From Phycisphaerales bacterium (GTDB lineage Bacteria > Planctomycetota > Phycisphaerae > SM23-33), in contig PMBX01000116.1 of assembly GCA_003153915.1 (NCBI GenBank), positions 924-6,849 of the forward strand: a DNA stretch of 5,926 nt. Reading direction: 5' to 3'. The translations under genes and the position numbers were made by a program. The notes under the pieces were generated by a model. That model saw only the letters and a program-made list of their open reading frames with translations. It did no database searches and was not told the origin of the DNA. Shown in pieces: positions 1 through 5,243 of this stretch; position 1 is the first letter of the stretch, and the number at the start of each line of letters is the position of its first letter.

Positions 1-150
1 GCACGGCCCCAGCAGCAACGTCACCTCATGCCCCGCCGCCAAAGCCGCCTCCGCCACCGCGCAGCCCATCCGTCCGCTGGAGGCGTTGGTGATGAACCGC
101 ACCGCGTCGATCCGCTCGCGCGTGGGCCCGGCTGTCACGAGGATCTTCAT
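1..150 (-). CDS. coaB: Phosphopantothenate-cysteine ligase, N-terminal part (cut by window edge)
   Basis: This is the first 50 codons of a CoaB-type ligase, which joins cysteine to 4'-phosphopantothenate in coenzyme A synthesis in the cytoplasm. The visible protein opens directly with the nucleotide-binding fold: a beta strand MKILVTAGPT, then TRERID, the loop VRFITNASSGRMG (residues 17-29), a helix AVAEAALAAG and a second strand EVTLLLGP. TAGPTRE and N-SSG-MG are hallmarks of the CoaB half of bacterial CoaBC proteins. In most bacteria a CoaC decarboxylase domain of roughly 180 residues precedes this point. Here an in-frame TGA (190-192) lies 13 codons upstream, so this is a stand-alone CoaB. 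That TGA is also the stop of the preceding carboxypeptidase; the 39 bases between hold no clear terminator. No strong Shine-Dalgarno is seen; an AAGG lies rather far from the ATG. The family call is firm; the rest of the gene is outside the window. Confidence 0.9.
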   Translation of the reverse strand, partial: MKILVTAGPTRERIDAVRFITNASSGRMGCAVAEAALAAGHEVTLLLGPC

Positions 151-189
151 GTGACCAAGGATACCGCCTTGCAGCCGGCTGGTAAATCC

Positions 190-1515
190 TCAACGATTAT
201 TCGGGATTTTGCAGCAGCCGCGGGCCGTGAGTCTTGACAACCAGACCGCCCCGGCGAGCATCAACAGCGCGATATTCGGTTCCGGGATGACATCGTAGAG
301 TGCCAAGGCGTAGTCGCGGCCCAGGTCGAGGTAACGTTGCGGCTGCCAGCCGGCGAGAAAACCCACCTCCGGCGTCAGGGACAGTTCCGCTGAAAGGCCC
401 GCCTCACTGGCGGCCCAGTTGGACGCTGCGCCAGGTGCGTCGAGATAGGAGACGTTCTCCACCAGCGGCTCGCGCGACTTCAGCGCGGCCAGGAAGGCGG
501 CGAATGGTCCTGATGATTGCCCCGCAATTATCCCCAGCGAGTCGCTCCAGCCGGAGGAGTGGAAGTCCATGAAGCAATCAACGTCGCCCACGCTATCGGC
601 CCGCATCGCCGCGGTAATCGCCGACAGGTCGGTAAATCCGTCGGTGGAGTTCCAGTAGCGGTTATGGTCTTTAGTTGGATTTTCGGGGTTGCTGCGGAAG
701 TAACCGGCATACCGCCCGTCGGGGTTGCTCATCGGATAGACAAGGAACTCCACGTCCCGCCGCAGCGATGCGGCTACGGGATCGTCGCTGACCAGGAAAT
801 CCACCATCCCCTGGAGTGTCCAGTTGCCCGTGGTCTCGCCGCTGTGGTTGCCTGCCGTCAGGACGACGCGCTTCTTAGGCCCACCCACGCTGAAGTCGCT
901 GATGCGGTAGGCGTAGATGTCTTGGGGCGGGATGGCACGGCCCATCTCGTCGCTGCCGCCGGCGGTCCGGCCCAGGACACAGCGGCCATCACCGCTGGCG
1001 GTAGGGGAGACGTAAGGACTGGACCGCAAATGCTCCGTATGTGCAGCGACGGCCGATGTGGGATACGGCAGGCCGTAGGCGATATACACGTCATTGGCGG
1101 AAAAGGGCGCGTCGTTGGAGAAGACATAATACTGCTGGTTATAGCCGTATTCCCCGCTGTCAAAAAAGCTCCAGTTCACCCGGTCGTAGCTGTACACGAA
1201 CCGATGACCCGACTGGAACGGCTGAAACATCTCCATCACCGGAACGCGGAAGGTTGGCGTCGCCCCATTCACGCCCGACGCCTGGAAGTACATCCACCAG
1301 TGGTCCCCCGCCCACTCCGGGGAAGCGAATCGCCTGGGTTCCAGCGTGACCAGGCCGCCGCTTACAGCCGTCGCCGCCACGTTCAGCGAGCCGGAATCAA
1401 AATCCTGGCTGAACGTCCAGGCGGCCCCGGCCAACGCTGCCGGCAACAGTGTCGCCACCGCCACGACGCACGCGCGACAAATCACACGCCGGAATGAAGA
1501 GCCTCTTGCGGACAC
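190..1515 (-). CDS. Exported M14 metallocarboxypeptidase, CCP/AGBL-like, with PEP-CTERM tail
   Basis: A zinc carboxypeptidase-fold protein of 441 residues, numbered from GTG 1515. A basic n-region and a hydrophobic stretch (about 16-31, ending ALAGA|A) form a signal peptide. An N-terminal beta-rich domain follows, with NDVYIAYGLPYP (141-152), which resembles the domain that precedes the catalytic domain in cytosolic carboxypeptidases. The catalytic domain shows NHSGE (zinc ligands H224 and E227), NPDG (264-267), a substrate-type Arg (R274), NR (285-286) and DFH (third ligand H319). The catalytic Glu is probably E377 (AELSL), less likely E383 (TPEVGF). The C-terminus has PEP (411-413), a hydrophobic segment (415-427) and a basic end, as in PEP-CTERM/exosortase sorting signals. 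The protein should therefore be exported and processed at the envelope. The substrate is unknown; glutamate-trimming activity known in eukaryotic CCPs cannot be inferred. The start is uncertain: the frame stays open to TTG 1545, but GTG 1515 follows a GGAGG and gives a tighter signal peptide. Confidence 0.88.
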   Translation of the reverse strand: MSARGSSFRRVICRACVVAVATLLPAALAGAAWTFSQDFDSGSLNVAATAVSGGLVTLEPRRFASPEWAGDHWWMYFQASGVNGATPTFRVPVMEMFQPFQSGHRFVYSYDRVNWSFFDSGEYGYNQQYYVFSNDAPFSANDVYIAYGLPYPTSAVAAHTEHLRSSPYVSPTASGDGRCVLGRTAGGSDEMGRAIPPQDIYAYRISDFSVGGPKKRVVLTAGNHSGETTGNWTLQGMVDFLVSDDPVAASLRRDVEFLVYPMSNPDGRYAGYFRSNPENPTKDHNRYWNSTDGFTDLSAITAAMRADSVGDVDCFMDFHSSGWSDSLGIIAGQSSGPFAAFLAALKSREPLVENVSYLDAPGAASNWAASEAGLSAELSLTPEVGFLAGWQPQRYLDLGRDYALALYDVIPEPNIALLMLAGAVWLSRLTARGCCKIPNNR

Positions 1516-1527
1516 CGAACCAGCCAA

Positions 1528-1532
1528 CCTCC
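1528..1532 (-). promoter_or_regulatory. Shine-Dalgarno that decides the carboxypeptidase start
   Basis: The minus strand reads GGAGG here, 12 bases before GTG 1515. It lies inside the reading frame that would be used if translation began at TTG 1545, and directly abuts another TTG (1527-1525), too close to serve it. The spacing to GTG is on the long side, but this is the only good ribosome binding site near any start codon of the gene. No ATG is available in this stretch. Confidence 0.45.
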
Positions 1533-1559
1533 AGGAGAGATGCAATTCCGACTTAGTCC

Positions 1560-1565
1560 ATTATA
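1560..1565 (-). promoter_or_regulatory. Candidate -10 box for the carboxypeptidase gene
   Basis: The minus strand carries a perfect TATAAT between the dehydrogenase stop and the carboxypeptidase start. No good -35 hexamer lies 16-18 bases upstream (CAGGAC, CCAGGA or CCCAGG), and the preceding bases are GGGG, not an extended TGN. If used, transcription would begin near 1553, leaving only about 8 bases before TTG 1545 and about 38 before GTG 1515, which supports the GTG start. An activator or an alternative sigma factor may be needed, or the match may be chance. Confidence 0.35.
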
Positions 1566-1575
1566 CCCCTAGAAT

Positions 1576-1606
1576 TGACACGTCCTGGGAATTTGAGTGT
1601 CAGGAC
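1576..1606. repeat. Two overlapping, mutually exclusive inverted repeats at the dehydrogenase stop
   Basis: On the plus strand TGACAC (1576-1581) can pair with GTGTCA (1597-1602), and the adjacent GTCCTG (1582-1587) can pair with CAGGAC (1601-1606). The right arms share two bases, so the two 6-bp stems cannot both form fully. They span the stop codon of the Fe-ADH gene and the region just upstream of the TATAAT box. There is no T-run on the minus strand after the stems, so this is not a standard terminator. It may be a protein-binding site or chance. Confidence 0.3.
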
Positions 1607-2808
1607 ACCGCCGCGATTGCCCGTTGTAGAATCCCTGCCAGCGCGTCGTCATTCAGCCGCACCGGATTGTGTTTCATGCTGCTGGTCTGCCTGGCCAGGG
1701 CCACCATTTCGGGGATGCACGATTCGGTCAGGCCGAATCGGCGTAACGGCGGGATGTCCAAGGCAGCGACCAGTTCCTCGACGAACCGAATCCCCTCCTC
1801 GACGGCCTTCGTATCGCCGGATTGCCTCCCCGTCAGCACCGCTGCGATGCGGGCGTATCGCCGCAACCAGGGGTGCGAAGGCGACTGCCGCTGCAAGGCC
1901 AGGACATTGGCCCTCATCACGCCCGCCAGCAGAACCGCGCAGGCCACCCCGTGCGGAACGGGGTAATTGGCCCCCAAGGGCGAGGCGAACCCGTGCACGG
2001 CGCCTAATCCTGCGTTTGCAAGGGTGATTCCGCTGAACATCGCCGCCACGGCCATGTCCTCCCGCGCGTCAAGGTCATCGCCATGGCAACAGGCCCGCCG
2101 CAGCGACCGAGCGACTCGCGAGATACCCTCCAGGGCCAACGCATCGGTCATCGCCCCGGCGGCATCGGCAGTATAGGATTCAATAAGCTGGCTCAGTGCG
2201 TCCATGCCGCAACGGGCCGTCACATCCGCCTCGACCGTCACGCCCAGTTCCGCGTCCACCAGCGCCACCTGAGCCTGGAGATGTTCGCTGCGGAGGCTGG
2301 CCTTGAACCGCTTTTCCCGGCAGGCGATGACGGCGTTGCGAGTGACCTCGGCGCCCGTGCCCGCCGTTGTGGGTATGGCCATCCAGGGCGTTGCGGGGGC
2401 GGCGAACTTTTGCCCGCCCCCGACGACCTCCAGGTAATCCATCACCCCGCCACCGTTGGACAGCACGCCCGCGATGGCTTTTGCCGCATCGATGGCACTG
2501 CCCCCACCGATGCCCACCACCATGTCACACCCGTCCCGCCTGGCCCGCTCCAGGCCGCCTTCTACATTGCCGACATCAGGCTCGCCCCGTTGGCGAAGGA
2601 AACTCCACTTCATGCCCACTTTCGTCAGCATCTGGCAGAGGCGGCATACGGCGCTGCCGGAGGTGTCAGGATCGGCCCCGTTGGCGACCACCAGCGCGGA
2701 GCGGCCCATGGAACTGGCCAACTCGCCGGAACGGGCGAACTGCCCTCGGCCAAAGACGATCCGAGTGGGGCAATGAAACTCAAAACCTTCCATGCCGCCG
2801 GTCTCCAT
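1600..2808 (-). CDS. Iron-type (group III) alcohol dehydrogenase family protein
   Basis: A 402-residue cytoplasmic NAD(P)-dependent dehydrogenase of usual family length. It opens with the family pattern F-PTRIVFGRG (about 11-22). The Rossmann-like half carries EPDV (76-79), GIGGGSAIDAAKAIA (99-113) for the dinucleotide, and PTTAGTGAE-T (146-156). The helical metal half has MDALSQLIE (202-210), TDAL (221-224) and VHGFASPLGANYPVPHG (271-287). Metal ligands in E. coli FucO are one Asp and three His; here D203, H272 and H286 are kept, but the second ligand is Gln207, and the FucO active-site His267 equivalent is Ser276. The first ATG overlaps the stop of the upstream ABM gene (TAATG), indicating translational coupling; Met6 (2793) with GGAG nine bases before it is an alternative start. 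The substrate is not readable from sequence: alcohols, lactaldehyde-like aldehydes or maleylacetate-type ketoacids are all used in this superfamily. Confidence 0.93.
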   Translation of the reverse strand: METGGMEGFEFHCPTRIVFGRGQFARSGELASSMGRSALVVANGADPDTSGSAVCRLCQMLTKVGMKWSFLRQRGEPDVGNVEGGLERARRDGCDMVVGIGGGSAIDAAKAIAGVLSNGGGVMDYLEVVGGGQKFAAPATPWMAIPTTAGTGAEVTRNAVIACREKRFKASLRSEHLQAQVALVDAELGVTVEADVTARCGMDALSQLIESYTADAAGAMTDALALEGISRVARSLRRACCHGDDLDAREDMAVAAMFSGITLANAGLGAVHGFASPLGANYPVPHGVACAVLLAGVMRANVLALQRQSPSHPWLRRYARIAAVLTGRQSGDTKAVEEGIRFVEELVAALDIPPLRRFGLTESCIPEMVALARQTSSMKHNPVRLNDDALAGILQRAIAAVS

Positions 2809-3113
2809 TAACCTTCGCCATCGCCGAAGAAAATGCTGTTATATCGCACGCCCTGTCGCGGTTGTGCCATCCAGCCGGCCACCGCCTGCTTCCACCGCAG
2901 ATAATGCTCCGTCTGTTGGTGCGCGGTGAAGTCATCCTTGTTGCCGTAGGCCTCGTAGAGCATGAATCGCGCGGGGTCTTCCTCAGCCGCCAGCACGTCG
3001 AAGCGGAGGTTGCCGCTTTCGCGCCGCGTGTGGCGGGCGTTGTCGAGGGTGGCCTGGAGGAACGGCTGGACAAAGGGCGGCTTGACGTGCACGGTCACGC
3101 AGACGACGTACAT
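2808..3113 (-). CDS. ABM-fold small protein, LsrG/YgiN-like
   Basis: A 101-residue protein of the antibiotic biosynthesis monooxygenase fold, a single-domain dimeric ferredoxin-like barrel. The order of elements fits: strand MYVVCVTVHVKP (1-12), helix to about residue 30, ESGNLRFDVL (32-41), RFMLYEAY (49-56), DDFTAHQQTEHY (60-71) with H65 and H70, and a final strand SIFF (93-96). ESG-LRFDVL…YEAY…H…HY is the pattern of E. coli LsrG, which acts on phospho-AI-2, and of YgiN-type quinol monooxygenases. No other Lsr gene is present, so AI-2 breakdown should not be assumed. The frame is open up to 3404, but that extension is low-complexity antisense to the GH20 start. ATG 3113 is preferred over ATG 3119 because GGAG (minus strand) is 7 bases before 3113 and almost touches 3119. 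It is the first gene of a likely operon with the Fe-ADH. Confidence 0.88.
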   Translation of the reverse strand: MYVVCVTVHVKPPFVQPFLQATLDNARHTRRESGNLRFDVLAAEEDPARFMLYEAYGNKDDFTAHQQTEHYLRWKQAVAGWMAQPRQGVRYNSIFFGDGEG

Positions 3114-3132
3114 GGGCATTCTCCAGAAATAG

Positions 3133-3151
3133 CCGGCGGCGTCACCGCCGG
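3133..3151 (-). other. GC-rich hairpin in the ABM leader
   Basis: CCGGCGG (3133-3139) and CCGCCGG (3145-3151) form a perfect 7-bp stem with a 5-base loop. It lies 19 bases upstream of ATG 3113, between the candidate promoter and the Shine-Dalgarno, so it would sit in the 5' leader RNA. There is no following T-run on the minus strand (TATTTCT), so it is not a clear intrinsic terminator. It could stabilise the leader, affect ribosome access or bind a protein; chance is possible in such GC-rich DNA. Confidence 0.45.
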
Positions 3152-3164
3152 TTCGCACAAACCT

Positions 3165-3192
3165 AGAATAACAGGGCATGGGGCTTTGGCAA
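3165..3192 (-). promoter_or_regulatory. Candidate promoter for the ABM–Fe-ADH operon
   Basis: On the minus strand TTGCCA (3192-3187, five of six to TTGACA) is followed after 16 bases by TATTCT (3170-3165, four of six to TATAAT). The -10 is preceded by TGT, an extended -10 feature. Predicted initiation is near 3158, leaving a leader of about 45 bases that contains the 3133-3151 hairpin and the Shine-Dalgarno. Its placement directly upstream of the first operon gene supports it; promoter rules for this lineage are not well defined. Confidence 0.45.
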
Positions 3193-3239
3193 GCGGCGGC
3201 TGGATGGTCATCACCGGAATGGCTCGTTGGCTGAACGTG

Positions 3240-3269
3240 TTGCGTCAATTGCCAAGACTTGGGTATCCT
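3240..3269 (+). promoter_or_regulatory. Candidate promoter for the GH20–propeller operon
   Basis: TTGCGT (3240-3245, four of six to TTGACA) and TATCCT (3264-3269, four of six to TATAAT) are separated by 18 bases. Initiation would fall near 3276, about 44 bases before the GH20 ATG. The match is weak on its own; it gains weight because a symmetric repeat coincides with it almost exactly. Confidence 0.35.
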
Positions 3270-3276
3270 GACGCAA
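3240..3276. promoter_or_regulatory. Nested inverted repeat, candidate operator
   Basis: TTGCGTCA (3240-3247) and TGACGCAA (3269-3276) are perfect 8-bp reverse complements 21 bases apart. Between them lies CCAAGACTTGG (3252-3262), a 5+1+5 palindrome centred at 3257, within one base of the centre of the outer repeat (3258). The outer arms overlap the candidate -35 and the transcription start, and the -10 lies just inside the right arm, so a bound regulator would block polymerase. Outer arms are about 29 bp centre to centre, near three helical turns, which puts both on the same face. No transcription factor gene lies in the window and I cannot assign the motif to a family. Confidence 0.5.
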
Positions 3277-3319
3277 GCATGGAAATAAACATGAGAATCC
3301 CTTTCAGGAAAGGAAACGC

Positions 3320-5221
3320 ATGGTTCTCGATTTATTGATCCAGCCCAAGCAGGTTTCTTCCCGTCCGGGCCGGTTCGCCTGGCCGAAGCTGCCGGTTTTC
3401 GCATCGGCCACGACGGCTGACCGCTTGCCCCTGGGCCAGTTGGCCGACGACTTGAAGCGTCGGCTGGGCCGCAAGGCTGTGATCGTGGGCAATGCCTTCG
3501 GGCCTTGCTGTCTTCGCATCCGACGCGACCCGCGCATCGGCGACCCGCAGCGATATCGGCTTGTCATATCGCCCACTCTCATCGAGATCGCCGCCGGCGC
3601 CGACGCAGGGGCCTACTACGCCATCCAGACCCTCCGCGAGATGTTTGCCGTCCATGTCCGGTCACTGCCCTGCTGCCAGATCGAGGACTGGCCTGACTTT
3701 CCCCGCCGCGGTGTATATCACGACATCTCGCGCGGAAAGATTCCAACGGTGGCCACACTCAAGGCCCTGGTGGAGCGGTTGGCGCGGTGGAAGATCAACG
3801 AACTGCTGCTTTTCGTGGCCGGAGTTTTCGAGTTCCAGCGCCACCCGGCAATCGGCGCGGGCTTCAGCCGCCTGACGGCGCGAGACGTGTTGGAATTACA
3901 AGATCACTGCAAACTTCACCACGTCCGGCTGATCGGTTCCATGGCGACCTTCTCGCACATGGGGGGTATTCTCTCGTTGCCGCAATACCGTCACCTGGGG
4001 GAGATGTACCATCCCGATGAAAAGAAGCGCCAGCCCAGCGGAACCCTCTATCCGGGCGACCCCAAGTCCCTGCGGTTCGTCGAGGAGCTTTACGAGGAAT
4101 TTGTCCCGTTGTTCGAGGCTGGCGATTTCCACGTTTGCGGAGACGAGGCCTATGACCTGGGCCAAGGCCGTAGCAAAGCCCGCGCCAGGCGGATCGGTGT
4201 CGGGCATGTGTACCTGGAGTTTATGCTCAAGCTCCGCAAGCTCTGCCGCGGGCACGGCAAAGCCATGAACGCCTGGGGCGACATGGTTCTCCATCACACC
4301 GAGATTTTCCCGGACATCCCCAAGGACGTGGTTCTGTACAACTGGGACTTCTTCAAGGGCGGCAATTATCTGCGACGCACCCACGAGTTCGCCGAAGCGG
4401 GTGTTCCATTCATGGTCTGCCCCAGCGCCTGCGCCTTCCAGAGCCACGGGGGGCGCATTCTACGGAGCATGAGAAGCATCACCTCCTTTGCCGAGGAAGG
4501 CCGCCGGCATGGCGCCATCGGCATGTTGTGCACCGACTGGGGAGACTACGGCCACCGCAACCCGCTGGGCGTGAGCCTGCACGGGTTCGCGTTCTCCGGG
4601 GCGGTGGCATGGAACGGATCGGCGTACCCCGACGTGTCCCCACGTACCAGGAAAGGCGCCAGGCCCGTCCCATGGAGACCCACCGCCGTGGAAACGGCCT
4701 TCACCGAGCGGTTCTGCTACCACACCTTCGGTGTCAGGGACCCGCGCATGGCCCGGCTAATGCAATTCCTGGGCGACACCTATCACATCGTCGAAGGCGG
4801 TGATGACAACGTCCTGTTCATGGCATGGCGATATCCCCTGTTGCCCAAGGAGGGCCTGGACGTGCCTATCTACCAGACGCGGCCCGACGGATGTCGCCAG
4901 GTGATCGCGCGGCTGGGGGATCCGTCCGTCTGGCCGTCGCCGGCCAAGGGCATGGACCGCTTCGAGGCGTTGGCGCTGGAGGAGTTCGCCCTGGCGGCGC
5001 GGATGGACGTACTTGCCGCCCACAAGGCGGAACTTGGGCGCGGCCTGTTGATGGGCGAGCCGGTTGCCCCCGCGTCGCTGCGGGCCTACGCCGACGACAT
5101 GGACGACCTTGCCGGGCAGTTCAAGCGCCTCTGGCTGGCGAGGAACAAGCCCTCGCATCTTGGGGAAATCCTGGATATGTTCGCCCTCGCCGCCCGGGAG
5201 GCCCGCGCCGCAGCGCGTTAG
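3320..5221 (+). CDS. GH20-like beta-N-acetylhexosaminidase family protein
   Basis: A 633-residue glycoside hydrolase. Residues about 1-122 fit the alpha/beta domain that precedes the GH20 barrel, with YRLVISPTLIEIAAGADAGAYYAIQTLREM spanning 79-108. The barrel starts at IEDWPDFPRRGVYHDISRG (121-139) with LARWKINELLLFV (154-166). HVCGDEAYD (271-279) corresponds to the family H-x-G-G-D-E motif, so D275 is the likely residue orienting the substrate acetamido group and E276 the acid/base. Trp-bearing strand ends NAWGD (317-321), NWDFF (341-345) and TDWGDYG (405-411) would line the pocket, as in this family. About 200 further residues form a mainly helical C-terminal region. There is no signal peptide, so it should act in the cytoplasm on imported amino-sugar oligosaccharides, if active. 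The first motif Gly is replaced by Cys273. Start ATG 3320 follows AGGAAAGGAAACGC, a good ribosome site. The next gene begins 22 bases after the stop, suggesting an operon. Fold call is firm; exact sugar specificity is not. Confidence 0.88.
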   Translation: MVLDLLIQPKQVSSRPGRFAWPKLPVFASATTADRLPLGQLADDLKRRLGRKAVIVGNAFGPCCLRIRRDPRIGDPQRYRLVISPTLIEIAAGADAGAYYAIQTLREMFAVHVRSLPCCQIEDWPDFPRRGVYHDISRGKIPTVATLKALVERLARWKINELLLFVAGVFEFQRHPAIGAGFSRLTARDVLELQDHCKLHHVRLIGSMATFSHMGGILSLPQYRHLGEMYHPDEKKRQPSGTLYPGDPKSLRFVEELYEEFVPLFEAGDFHVCGDEAYDLGQGRSKARARRIGVGHVYLEFMLKLRKLCRGHGKAMNAWGDMVLHHTEIFPDIPKDVVLYNWDFFKGGNYLRRTHEFAEAGVPFMVCPSACAFQSHGGRILRSMRSITSFAEEGRRHGAIGMLCTDWGDYGHRNPLGVSLHGFAFSGAVAWNGSAYPDVSPRTRKGARPVPWRPTAVETAFTERFCYHTFGVRDPRMARLMQFLGDTYHIVEGGDDNVLFMAWRYPLLPKEGLDVPIYQTRPDGCRQVIARLGDPSVWPSPAKGMDRFEALALEEFALAARMDVLAAHKAELGRGLLMGEPVAPASLRAYADDMDDLAGQFKRLWLARNKPSHLGEILDMFALAAREARAAAR

Positions 5222-5243
5222 CAGAACACAAGGAGAGCACCTG

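Noticed and set aside
172..181. Perfect palindrome CAGCCGGCTG between the carboxypeptidase and coaB
   Set aside because: It has no loop, so it cannot form an RNA terminator hairpin, and no T-run follows. Ten-base palindromes of this composition are expected by chance in GC-rich DNA.
517..1497. Long plus-strand open frame of 326 codons opposite the carboxypeptidase
   Set aside because: It is antisense to a gene with clear signal peptide, zinc motifs and PEP-CTERM tail. Its translation has no recognisable motif and matches the pattern expected from GC-rich antisense frames.
1575..1580. Consensus TTGACA on the plus strand
   Set aside because: No -10 element lies at suitable spacing (TGTCAG at 17 bases) and no plus-strand gene follows.
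3114..3404. N-terminal extension of the ABM gene to 3404
   Set aside because: The extension has no homology-like features, covers the divergent promoter region and the start of GH20, and lacks a ribosome site. ATG 3113 has one and fits the known start of the fold.
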